NCBI GenBank assembly: GCA_018384065.1
Contig: JAHAYL010000004.1
Location: 1-64,000, forward strand
Direction of reading: 5' to 3'
Length of the DNA: 64,000 nt
Source of the DNA: Oxalobacter sp.
GTDB lineage: Bacteria > Pseudomonadota > Gammaproteobacteria > Burkholderiales > Burkholderiaceae_D
The notes under the pieces are model-generated. The model worked only from the letters and a program-made list of their open reading frames with translations. It made no database searches and was not told where the DNA came from. Shown in pieces: positions 19,827 through 28,900 of this stretch. The stretch's first letter is position 1; each line of letters begins with the position of its first letter. The position numbers were made by a program, and so were the translations under genes.

Positions 19827-20714
19827 TTGAAACTGGCACTGGGACCTGTCCAATATTACTGGCAGAAAGACAGGCTGCTGGCTTTCTATGAAGCCATCGC
19901 ACAATCACCTGTAGATATCGTCTATCTGGGCGAGACCGTCTGTTCACGCCGGCATGAGATGCGCGAAGAAGACTGGTTGGCCCTGGCAGAGAGGCTGTCT
20001 GTTGCTGGCAAAGAGGTTGTCTTGTCCACGCAGGTGCTATTGGAATCCGGTGCCCATCTGAATGCGATGCACCGGATTGTCGAAAACGGCCGTTTCATGG
20101 TGGAAGCCAATGATATGGGGGCAGCCGGACTGCTGGAAGGCAGGGGGGCGTTTGTTGCTGGTCCCCATCTGAACCTCTATAACCCTGAAGCTTTGCAGAT
20201 AGTGGCGGAACTGGGTGCAGTCCGTTGGGTCATGCCTTTTGAGATGGGTCATGACAGCCTGCGCCAGATGCTGCCAGGATTGCCGGGAAACATGCAGTCA
20301 GAGGTGCTGGTCTATGGGCACCTGCCATTGGCATACTCAGCCAGGTGTTTCACGGCACGGCACCATAACCTCCAGAAAGATGACTGTGGTTTCCGTTGCA
20401 TGGATTATCCAGATGGGTTGTTGGTCCAAACCCGCGAAGGCGGACCTTTCCTGCTTTTCAACGGTATCCAGACCCAGTCAGTAAAAGTCTATAATCTGAT
20501 CCAGCAGATACCGCAGTTGGAGGCATCGGGTGTTGATGTCGTCAGGGTTTCACCCCAGTCGGAACATACCGCTGGAATCATCAGCAGTTTCAGGGATGTC
20601 ATGGAACAGCGGCAGTCACCTGCGGAAGGGATGGCTGCCATCCAGCGTTTCATGAACGGAGAACCCTGCAACGGCTATTGGTATGGAAAGCCGGGCATGG
20701 CGTGGCAGGCTTGA
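19827..20714 (+). CDS. ubiV: O2-independent ubiquinone hydroxylase subunit UbiV (U32 family)
   Basis: 295 residues, partner of UbiU. It starts KLALGPVQYYWQKDRLLAFY, which matches UbiV. The four cysteines expected for its [4Fe-4S] cluster are present: C in LGETVCSRRHEMR, then SARCFTARHHNLQKDDCGFRC. The start codon is TTG at 19827; a GGAAGGA just upstream supports it. It directly abuts ubiT, so the order ubiU-ubiV-ubiT is complete and on one strand. In E. coli ubiT is divergent from ubiUV, so the layout differs. Confidence 0.93.
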   Translation: MKLALGPVQYYWQKDRLLAFYEAIAQSPVDIVYLGETVCSRRHEMREEDWLALAERLSVAGKEVVLSTQVLLESGAHLNAMHRIVENGRFMVEANDMGAAGLLEGRGAFVAGPHLNLYNPEALQIVAELGAVRWVMPFEMGHDSLRQMLPGLPGNMQSEVLVYGHLPLAYSARCFTARHHNLQKDDCGFRCMDYPDGLLVQTREGGPFLLFNGIQTQSVKVYNLIQQIPQLEASGVDVVRVSPQSEHTAGIISSFRDVMEQRQSPAEGMAAIQRFMNGEPCNGYWYGKPGMAWQA

Positions 20715-21218
20715 TTGACAGGAAAAACAATGGCTCAATACAACATTCCCAAACCGATAGGTCAGATAATGGCCTGCCTGCCATCCTGGCCAGGGTCAGT
20801 CGTTTTTGTCTCGTTGCTCAATGAAATCCTGAAAGACAGGTTGCCGGAAGATGTCACCGGATTCATGCTGGGCAAGCAGTTCCGCATAGCCGTCACCGAT
20901 GCCGGCATCCATTTCAACTTTGCCTGGATGAAAGGCGGTTTTGTGCCTGCCTGGGATGATGTTGAACCTGACTTGACCATCTCAGCCAGTGCCCAGGATT
21001 TCTACCGGCTGGCAAGGCGTGAAGAAGACCCGGACACCCTGTTCTTCAGCCGCCGTCTGGTCATGGAAGGGGATACCGAGCTGGGGCTGATGATCAAGAA
21101 CACCCTGGATGCACTGGAACTCAATGTCTTTGAACTGCTGAAAGCACTGCCTGCCCAGAAACTCCAGTCACTTTTCCCTGTCCAGTCAAAGAAGAATGGG
21201 GGACAACCATCGGTATAA
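20715..21218 (+). CDS. ubiT: UbiT, SCP2-domain lipid-binding accessory protein
   Basis: 167 residues with an SCP2 sterol-carrier fold (about residues 40-140; ISASAQDFYRLARREEDPDT is the characteristic end of the fold). The alternative start ATG at 20730 (MAQYNIPKPIG) is closer to family N-termini and would drop five residues. UbiT binds ubiquinone intermediates and is needed for anaerobic ubiquinone synthesis together with UbiU and UbiV. The gene is translationally coupled to ubiV and ends 38 bp before a strong terminator. Confidence 0.9.
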   Translation: MTGKTMAQYNIPKPIGQIMACLPSWPGSVVFVSLLNEILKDRLPEDVTGFMLGKQFRIAVTDAGIHFNFAWMKGGFVPAWDDVEPDLTISASAQDFYRLARREEDPDTLFFSRRLVMEGDTELGLMIKNTLDALELNVFELLKALPAQKLQSLFPVQSKKNGGQPSV

Positions 21219-21255
21219 CCTGCAAAATATTCATCAGAGACAAGCCCGCAACCAG

Positions 21256-21286
21256 AAAAGGGGAAGCCGACCGCTTCTCCTTTTTC
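21256..21286 (+). terminator. Terminator after ubiT
   Basis: The stem AAAAGGGGAAGC (21256-21267) pairs with GCTTCTCCTTTT (21273-21284) with one G-T pair and runs into T residues. An almost identical hairpin occurs at 25946-25978, on the other side of the adhesin block. Confidence 0.88.
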
Positions 21287-21678
21287 ATTCTGGTTTGCCA
21301 ATCATTTTCATCACCAGGTTAGGGCACGGATTCCTGACTTCCGCTAGATTGTGCGCATAGCGTGGTGTTACCTCAATCAGCCTGTGCTGCACGGACAGCT
21401 GTCTTTGCCGGGACCTTGGTGGTCCAACCATCAGAAAAATATGTTGTTTTTTTGTTACTCCCCCCCCTTCTTTTTTGTCTAGGAATGGTTACATCTTGGC
21501 ATTTCATATCACTAAACAGGCTTTCTGTACCGAAAAAAGTCCTTCATACCTGATAGAATCCAATCAGTTATTTAGTATTGCGTAATACGTATCACATGTA
21601 TTGATGCATATCAGGGGGATTCAGCCATCTTTTGGTCTTGGGATGGTTCCGGGATTGCCATTTTCTTAGGAGAAAGCC
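21287..21678. other. Leader region of the trimeric autotransporter gene
   Basis: No supportable gene. The region is AT-rich with marked homopolymers: seven T (about 21447-21453), eight C (21460-21467) and six T shortly after. Symmetrical elements occur at ATACGTAT and near TGATGCATATCA, about 40-80 bp before the start codon. The ribosome binding site AGGAGA lies 6-11 bases ahead of the GTG at 21679. I could not assign a convincing -35/-10 pair. A 63-codon GTG-initiated frame at 21362-21553 has no ribosome binding site worth the name and is not called. Confidence 0.5.
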
Positions 21679-24675
21679 GTGAACAGAACATTCAAAGTCA
21701 TTTTCAATCAGGTATTAGGACGGCATGTCGTCGTCAGTGAGATTGCCAGCAGTATCCAAAGGGGGGCGAGGAAAGCCGTCATGGCGGTAGCCGCTGGTGG
21801 GGCATTGGCCGCAGCGGCCCTCCTGCCGATGGGGGAAGCAGGCGCGATTTCCAGCAGCTATGTCCCGAGCTACAGCAGCCAGTATGGCTCTTCCGGCCCT
21901 GCGGACTACCAGACAGACGGCGGTCATGTTGATGTCAACCAGATTGGCGGCTATAACCAACAGGCTGGTAGTTATTACAACTATGTCTATGTCAATGATG
22001 ACGGGACAATCAATTTTTACAAGAATGAGAACTACCAGCAAAACGATATCTCCTCTTTGGTCGGCAATGTCGCCATCGGCAACTTTTCCCAGGCCGGTAC
22101 TGGGGCAGATGCCAACCAGGTGAATTTCTACAATTACAGCTACCAGTTGGCCTATGAAACAAAGCCTGAAGGTGCAACTGGAACATGGTATCAGACATCG
22201 GCTCCCGACGGAAAACAGTATTGGTATGCCAGCTCGTGGAACGATCGCACGTATGCATATTCTCCTACAAACAGTTACGGCGGCTCCGTAATTGAAAAGG
22301 ACGGAAAATACTATCATGGCTCATGGTCTCCGGATTTGGACGACCAGGGCAATTATCAATATGATGAGCAAGGTAATACAATCGGTTCATACAAATATGC
22401 TGAAATCAAGAGCAACATCTGGAAGCAGAATCCGGACAATCCTTCAGGGAATCTCGTCATTGATTACAAAACTGTCGATGAGTATGGACAACCGGTCTTT
22501 GACCTGAAGCCAGAAGACATTGGGTTGGATGAAAACAACCCATATGGCTATTCAGGCGGTACCAACAACGTTGCCGTCGGCAACAAGTCAAAAACCCTCA
22601 GCCACAGCAGTGTCGCAGTCGGGGATACCAGCACCGCCCGCGGTTACCGTAGCGTTGCCATCGGTGCGCAGGCAGAGGCTGGTCAGGAAAACGCTGGCGG
22701 TGACTGGAACAACGGCACATCTGCCGTAGCGATTGGGGATTCTGCTAAAGCTTATGGTGGTACCAGTGTTGCCGTTGGTCATAATGCACAGACCTATTCC
22801 TTCTCGGGCGTGGCTGTCGGTAATAACGCGAATGCCTCTACAGAATATGCCATCGCCATCGGTGACAATGCCCGTGTCGCCTATGTGGGCGATGCAGATA
22901 GTGACGACACCAAGAAACTGGCTGTCCATGGCATCGCCATCGGCCGTGACACCCTTGTCGAGGGCAAGGACGGCACCGCAGTCGGCCGTCAGTCCCAGGC
23001 GCTGATGCGGAATGCCACCGCCTATGGCAACAACGCGCATGCCGATGCCTTCAACTCCGTCGCCATCGGCAACAAGGCGATTGCCGGTTCCCAGAAAGAC
23101 ACAAGTATTGCCCAGTCCGCTGTCGCCGTCGGCAACCGTGCCACGGCCACCGAAGAATACACCACGGCCATCGGTGCCAGCACCTATGCCTCCGGCACCC
23201 ACAGCGTTGCAGTCGGTGATTCCAACCGTGCAACCGGTGCCTACAGTACCGCCATCGGTGCCGGCTGGTCCACCTATACCGTCGATGAAGACGACAACTA
23301 CAACACCGAAGCCGCACGCGAATATGAATCCATCGGCGCCAACCAGGCGACCGGTGACTACAGTACCTCGGTCGGTTATGGCAACGCGACCTTAGGCCAG
23401 AACAGCACCGCCGTCGGTATGCAGAACGCCGTCTCCGGCAAAGACTCCCTGGCATACGGTAGCCAGAACAAGGTCGGCTCTGACCGTGACCCGGGCAAGA
23501 CCGACCTGCAGGCAGATGCAAAAACAGTGGGTAATGTCACCGGCTATGCGGTTGGTTCCTACAACAAGGTCACCGGCAACAAAGGCCTGGCAGTCGGCAC
23601 CGAGAATGAAGTGTCCGGTGAACAGAGCATCGCCATCGGTACAGGACACAAGGTCAGCGGCAAGAACTCCGGCGCCATCGGTGACCCGAGCAAAGTTTCC
23701 GGCAACAACAGCTATGCTGTCGGCAACAACAACACCATCGAAGTCGATAAAGGGTTTGTCCTTGGCAACGACGCCTCCGTCACCACAGAAGGCGGTGTCG
23801 CCCTGGGTCAGGATTCCGTCGCCTCCACCGGTCCAAGCAAGGGTGGCTATGACATGCTGACCGAAGAAAAAGAATACACGGACGGTACCTCCACCTGGCA
23901 GTCCACCCATGGTGCTGTCTCCGTCGGTGATGCAGGCAGTGACATCACCCGCCAGATCACCGGGGTCGCTGCCGGTACCGAAGACACTGATGCGGTCAAC
24001 GTCGCCCAGCTCAAACGCGTCGCCGAAAACTCAGGCACCGCCATCACCTTCCAGGGCGACGTCGGTGACGACATCAAGAAACCGAGGGAAGTCAAGGTCT
24101 ATGGCGGTATCACCGACGAGTCCAAGCTCGCCACAGAAGACAATATCGGTGTCGTTTCTGATGGCAAGAAGAACCTCAAGGTCCGCCTCGCCAAGAATGT
24201 CAACCTGGGACCGGACGGCAGCGTGACCACCGGTGACACCACCATCAACAACAACGGCATGACCATCAAGGGTGGGCCACAGGTCACCAAGAAGAATGTC
24301 GATATGGCAGGCAACCAGGTCCACAACGTCGCAGCCGGCACCGCAGACACCGATGCTGTCAACGTCAGCCAGCTGAAGGACATGAGTGCCAACTACGACC
24401 AGAAGATCAACCACCTGAACGGCCGTATCGGTGAAGTCGCCCAGGATGCCAACGCTGGTATCGCAATGGCGCTGGCAGCCGCTTCCCTGCCGCAGGTCTA
24501 CCTGCCCGGCAAGAGCATGATGGCGGTCGCAGGCGGTACTTACCGCGGCGAACAGGGTTACGCCATCGGCTTCTCCACCATCTCCGATGACGGCAAGTGG
24601 ATCATCAAGGCACACGCCTCCGGCAACAGCCAGGGTCACTACGGTGCCGCCGTCGGTGCAGGGTACATGTGGTAA
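21679..24675 (+). CDS. YadA-like trimeric autotransporter adhesin
   Basis: 998 residues from a GTG start. Residues 1-56 form an extended signal peptide (type V ESPR: MNRTFKVIFNQVLGRHVVVS, then a hydrophobic stretch ending EAGA). A tyrosine/asparagine-rich head base follows (60-290). Then come roughly 30 left-handed beta-roll repeats of the AVGxxxxAxGxxSxAIG type (about 294-715). Two neck/stalk motifs DAVNVxQLK sit near 771 and 891, and a coiled-coil stalk leads to the YadA anchor (about 910-998) ending GAAVGAGYMW. Trimers form a 12-stranded outer-membrane barrel with the head outside, binding host matrix or other cells. It is followed 42 bp later by its probable helper lipoprotein gene. Confidence 0.96.
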   Translation: MNRTFKVIFNQVLGRHVVVSEIASSIQRGARKAVMAVAAGGALAAAALLPMGEAGAISSSYVPSYSSQYGSSGPADYQTDGGHVDVNQIGGYNQQAGSYYNYVYVNDDGTINFYKNENYQQNDISSLVGNVAIGNFSQAGTGADANQVNFYNYSYQLAYETKPEGATGTWYQTSAPDGKQYWYASSWNDRTYAYSPTNSYGGSVIEKDGKYYHGSWSPDLDDQGNYQYDEQGNTIGSYKYAEIKSNIWKQNPDNPSGNLVIDYKTVDEYGQPVFDLKPEDIGLDENNPYGYSGGTNNVAVGNKSKTLSHSSVAVGDTSTARGYRSVAIGAQAEAGQENAGGDWNNGTSAVAIGDSAKAYGGTSVAVGHNAQTYSFSGVAVGNNANASTEYAIAIGDNARVAYVGDADSDDTKKLAVHGIAIGRDTLVEGKDGTAVGRQSQALMRNATAYGNNAHADAFNSVAIGNKAIAGSQKDTSIAQSAVAVGNRATATEEYTTAIGASTYASGTHSVAVGDSNRATGAYSTAIGAGWSTYTVDEDDNYNTEAAREYESIGANQATGDYSTSVGYGNATLGQNSTAVGMQNAVSGKDSLAYGSQNKVGSDRDPGKTDLQADAKTVGNVTGYAVGSYNKVTGNKGLAVGTENEVSGEQSIAIGTGHKVSGKNSGAIGDPSKVSGNNSYAVGNNNTIEVDKGFVLGNDASVTTEGGVALGQDSVASTGPSKGGYDMLTEEKEYTDGTSTWQSTHGAVSVGDAGSDITRQITGVAAGTEDTDAVNVAQLKRVAENSGTAITFQGDVGDDIKKPREVKVYGGITDESKLATEDNIGVVSDGKKNLKVRLAKNVNLGPDGSVTTGDTTINNNGMTIKGGPQVTKKNVDMAGNQVHNVAAGTADTDAVNVSQLKDMSANYDQKINHLNGRIGEVAQDANAGIAMALAAASLPQVYLPGKSMMAVAGGTYRGEQGYAIGFSTISDDGKWIIKAHASGNSQGHYGAAVGAGYMW

Positions 24676-24717
24676 GCGGAAACCAGAAGAACAAGACATA
24701 AAGGAAAGGAAAACATC

Positions 24718-25605
24718 ATGAAAGCAGCCAACCTGAAAAACATTGTCCTTCTGGCAGCGGCGGCAGCACTGCTCGCCGGCTGCGGCACCAGCACCGTCAT
24801 CAAGGACGACGGGACCACAGACGAACCCAAATGGCATGACTGGGACAGCGTCCACTTCGACAACACCATGGGGACCTTCCCGAACCTGAAGAGCCTGTCG
24901 CAGATGCGTACCCATATGACCAAGGACCAGGTCTATGAACTCATCGGCCGTCCGCAGTACTATGCCAACTGGCGTGCCAGGGAATGGGACTACCTGTTCC
25001 ACTTCCACACCCCGGGTGTCGGCAAATATGACATCACCACCTGCCAGTACAAGGTGCTCTATGACAAGGACCTCTACACAGGCTCCTTCCACTGGAACCC
25101 GGTCGACCCACCGGACGCCGCCTGTCCACCGTCAGCGAAGCCGAAAGCCGTCAACAAGACCTTCACATTGGGAGCGGACGCATTGTTCGACTTCGACCGG
25201 AGCGGTCCGGGCGACATGAACGCCAAGGGGCGTGACTCGCTGGACAAGCTGGCAGAAGATGTGAAACAGCTGGACAAGCTCGAATCCATCACCGTCATCG
25301 GCTATACCGACCGTCTGGGCTCCGTCCCATACAACCAGCGGCTCTCCCAGAACCGTGCGAACACCGTCAAGGCATACCTTGCGGAACGTGGCATCCCGAG
25401 GGACAAGATTAGGGCCATCGGACGTGGCAAGGCAGACCAGATTGAGCCATGTCCGGGGTTGAGTGGCCAGGCACTGCGTGACTGCCTGCATCCGAACCGC
25501 CGTGTTGTCTTGGAAATCAAGGGCTACACAACGGGGAATGCCCCGGTCCAGCAGTCAGGCAACGACCCACAGCCGATTCCGGTTGAAGGGGTGAGCCCGG
25601 ATTAA
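24718..25605 (+). CDS. TpgA-like lipoprotein: BamE/SmpA-type domain plus OmpA C-terminal domain
   Basis: 295 residues. A lipoprotein signal peptide ends in LLAGC (cysteine 21). Residues about 55-135 match the SmpA/OmlA (BamE) fold (MRTHMTKDQVYELIGRPQYY, WDYLFHFHT). Residues about 145-270 are an OmpA-like peptidoglycan-binding domain (TLGADALFDFDRSG, VIGYTDRLGSVPYNQRLSQN, LHPNRRVVLEIKG). This domain pair is that of TpgA, shown in Acinetobacter to be needed for surface display of the trimeric adhesin AtaA. Its position right after the adhesin gene supports the same role. It is outer-membrane anchored, facing the periplasm, and cotranscription is likely. Confidence 0.9.
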   Translation: MKAANLKNIVLLAAAAALLAGCGTSTVIKDDGTTDEPKWHDWDSVHFDNTMGTFPNLKSLSQMRTHMTKDQVYELIGRPQYYANWRAREWDYLFHFHTPGVGKYDITTCQYKVLYDKDLYTGSFHWNPVDPPDAACPPSAKPKAVNKTFTLGADALFDFDRSGPGDMNAKGRDSLDKLAEDVKQLDKLESITVIGYTDRLGSVPYNQRLSQNRANTVKAYLAERGIPRDKIRAIGRGKADQIEPCPGLSGQALRDCLHPNRRVVLEIKGYTTGNAPVQQSGNDPQPIPVEGVSPD

Positions 25606-25621
25606 GGAAAGGATGTTTACG

Positions 25622-25912
25622 ATGGCTGAGAAAACAGTATCAGTGCCACCGCATCCAGGCAGTCTGGTGAGGGCAGTGGTGGAAGGGCTTGGCTTGAGCA
25701 TCAATGCGTTTGCCAGGAAACTGAACGTCGCGCCATCAACCGTACACCGTATTGTCACTGAACGTGCCGCCATCTCGCCGGAGATGGCGGTCAGGCTGTC
25801 AGTAACTGTCGGGGATTCCGCAGACAGCTGGATGCAGCATCAGGTGGATTACGATTTGTGGAATGCCAGGAAACGCGTTGATGTCAGTCAGTTGCCTGTT
25901 TTGAGAGGCTAG
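25622..25912 (+). CDS. HigA-family helix-turn-helix antitoxin/regulator (orphan)
   Basis: 96 residues from the ATG at 25622, which is better spaced from AAGGAAAGG than the ATG at 25613. It is an XRE-type helix-turn-helix: HPGSLVRAVVEGLGLSINAF and LNVAPSTVHRIVTERAAISP, followed by the HigA tail WMQHQVDYDLWNARKR. HigA proteins neutralise HigB toxins and repress their own operon. No HigB gene is adjacent: tpgA lies 16 bp upstream and mfd is convergent downstream. It may therefore be an orphan regulator cotranscribed with the adhesin module, or the remnant of a lost toxin-antitoxin pair. The fold is certain, the role is not. Confidence 0.88.
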   Translation: MAEKTVSVPPHPGSLVRAVVEGLGLSINAFARKLNVAPSTVHRIVTERAAISPEMAVRLSVTVGDSADSWMQHQVDYDLWNARKRVDVSQLPVLRG

Positions 25913-25945
25913 GTATTTCTCAGGTCAGCAGTCAAGGCTGTTCAG

Positions 25946-25978
25946 AAAAGGGGAAGCTGCTTAAGGCTTCTCCTTTTT
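25946..25978. terminator. Terminator between the higA-type gene and mfd
   Basis: The stem AAAAGGGGAAGC (25946-25957) pairs with GCTTCTCCTTTT (25966-25977) and is followed by T. It overlaps the mfd stop codon on the other strand. It shares a 15-nt left arm (CAGAAAAGGGGAAGC) and a 14-nt right arm (GCTTCTCCTTTTTC) with the hairpin at 21253-21286. Confidence 0.85.
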
Positions 25979-28900
25979 CTTTCCTTTCTTTTTGGATGGT
26001 TTGGCAGCAGGTGCTTTCTGCTGTGCCACAGGCTGCTGCGGGTTCAGCAGCCTGATGGTGGCCTTGATTTGGCTGGCACGGCTGGTGAGGTCTGGCATCT
26101 TGGCGGTGACCCGCAGTTTTTCAGGGCCATTGAAGCGGATATGCCGGTTCTGCTGGATCAGTTCGATGATCCTGACGGCGTCAATCGGGGCATCTGGCTG
26201 GAACTGCAGGACAAATGCTTCGGTATGGGCATCGATTTTGCTGATGCCGATGGTTTTTGCCAGCAGGCGCAGGCGGTGGGTCTCCACCAAGGCGCGGGCA
26301 GCATCGGGCAATGCGCCGAAGCGGTCAACCAGTTCTTCCTGCAGGTCATTGACCTGTTCTTCGGTTTCACTGCTGGCGAACCGTTTGTACAGGGAAAGCC
26401 GTTCATTGACACCGGGGCAGTAATCGCCGGGCAGCAGGGCGGGCGTATGAAGGTTGATTTCGGTGGTGGTCCGGAAGGGCGCATCGAAGTCAGGTTCTTC
26501 TCCCTGTTTCATCGCCCGGACGGCTTCTTTCAGCATGTCGGTGTACATCTGGAAACCGACTTCTATCATTTCGCCAGACTGTTCTTCGCCGAGGACTTCC
26601 CCGGCTCCCCGGATTTCGAGGTCATGCATCGCGAGGAAGAAACCGCTGCCCAGTTCTTCCATCTGCCGGATGGCTTCAAGGCGGCGCTGTGCCTGTTTGG
26701 AAAGGCTCTGGGTGTCGTGCACCAGCAGGTAGGCATACGCTTGGTGGTGTGAACGCCCGATGCGCCCGCGCAGCTGGTGCAGCTGTGCCAGTCCGAATTT
26801 GTCTGCCCTGTGCATGATCATGGTGTTGGCGTTCGGGACATCGATGCCGGTCTCGATGATGGTGGTGCAGAGCAGGATGTTGTATCGGTGGGCGACAAAG
26901 TCTTTCATGACCCGTTCGAGGTCCCGTTCGTGCATCTGCCCATGGGCGACACCGATCTTGGCTTCTGGAATCAGGGTTTCCAGCATCGCCTTGCGGTTTT
27001 CGATGGTTTCGACTTCGTTATGCAGGAAATAGACCTGCCCGCCCCGTTTGAGTTCACGCAGGCAGGCTTCTCGGATGACGGAATCCTGTTCTGAACGGAC
27101 GAAGGTCTTGATGGCAAGGCGTTTCTGGGGTGCGGTCGCGATGATGGAGAAGTTCCGGAGACCTTCCAATGCCATGCCCAATGTCCGGGGAATCGGGGTG
27201 GCGGTCAAGGTCAGGACATCGACTTCGGCACGGATGGTTTTCAGGGCTTCTTTCTGGCGGACACCGAAACGGTGTTCTTCATCGATGATGATGAGCCCCA
27301 GCCGTTTGAAGGAAACGTCTTTGGACAGCAGTTTATGGGTGCCGATGACAATGTCCACTGAACCGTCGGCAAGCCCTTGGATGGCGGTGTTGACCTGTTT
27401 CTGGGTCCGGAAGCGGGAGAGTTCGGCAATCCTGACCGGCCAGTCGGCGAAACGGTTGCGGAAGGTCTGGGCATGCTGTTCTGCCAGCAGGGTGGTCGGT
27501 GCGAGCAATGCAACCTGTCTGCCACCCATGACAGCGACAAAGGCTGCCCGGAGGGCGACTTCAGTTTTGCCGAAACCGACATCCCCGCAGATCAGCCGGT
27601 CCATCGGCTGGTCGGATGCCATATCTTCCAGGACGGCGGCAATGGCGGCTTCCTGGTCAGGGGTTTCCTCGAAACCGAAGCCTTCTGCGAAAGCATTGTA
27701 GTCTTTCTGGGAAAGCGGGAAGGGGAAGCCTTTCCGCATCGAACGGCGGGCATAGAGGTCGAGCAGTTCTGCCGCCGTGTCATGGACTTTCTGTGCGGCT
27801 TTCTGCTTGGCTTTTTCCCATTGCCCTGAACCCAAGGTATGCAGCGGGGCATCTTCGGGGGATGTACCGGCATATCGTGAGATGACATGCAGCTGGGCGA
27901 CAGGGACATACAGTTTCGCATCATGGGCATATTGCAGATGCAGCAGTTCGGTTTCCCCTTCGCCAAGGTCCATGGTGACCAGCCCACGGTATCTGCCGAT
28001 GCCATGGTTGGCATGGACAACCGGGTCACCGATTTTCAGTTCAGACAGGTCACGGACGATGGATTCGATATGGAAGTCAGCCTGGGTCGGTCGGCTGCTT
28101 TTCCGCCGTCCGGAATAGGCATAGAGTTCAGTCTCGGTGACGATGGCGAGGTCGCCCAGGATATACCCCAGCGTAAAGCCGTTCTGTATCGGTGAGACGC
28201 AGAACATGACGGGGTCTTTGCCTTGGATGAAATCACTGAATCTGGTGCAGGGCGAGGTTTCCAGATGGTATTCGTTGAACAGCTGCTGCATGGTTTCCCG
28301 TCTGCCTGGCGATTCGGCGCAGATCAGGATACGCTTGCCGGATTTATCGATGTATTGCCTGAGATTGGCAAGCGGGTCGTCTGCCCGGCGGTTCACAGCG
28401 ACATCCGGCAGGGGGGCAGACAGTTCAGAAGGTTCATCGCCTTTCTTGAAAACCCATCTGCCGAAGGGTTTTGCCAGGGTGAAGAAGTCTTCTTCTGTCA
28501 GGAACAGGGCTTCGGGTGGCAGGATCGGACGTTCACGGTCAGCTTTGAGGAAAGCGTAGCGGGATTGGGTGTCTGCCCAGAACCGATGGAATGCTTCCGG
28601 GATGTTGCCGATCATCGCGAAGAGGGCATTTTCCGGAATGTAGTCGAACAGGGTGGCAGTCTGTTCAAAGAAAAGTGGCAGGTAATACTCGATGCCAGCG
28701 GAAGCGATGCCGCTTGCAATGTCGCGGTAAATGACGGAAACGGTCGGGTCGCCTTCAATCTTTTCCCGCCAGCGGCTGCGGAAGCAGGCACGGGACTGTT
28801 CATCCATCGGGAATTCATGCCCGGGCAGCATCCGGATGTCCTTGACGGGGAAGATTGAGCGCTGGGTATCGACATCGAAGGTCTTGATGGATTCGATGGT

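Noticed and set aside
21362-21553. 63-codon GTG ORF in the adhesin leader
   Set aside because: No ribosome binding site, spans the homopolymer tracts, translation resembles no protein.
21679-24675. Tandem DNA repeats that could make the adhesin length-variable
   Set aside because: The head repeats are conserved at protein level (about 14-residue period) but differ at DNA level, so slipped-strand change is unlikely there.
24031-25092. 353-codon minus-strand ORF opposite the adhesin 3' end and tpgA
   Set aside because: Antisense shadow of two well-supported genes; its residues show no domain and its existence follows from the high GC and Gly/Val-rich codons of the sense strand.
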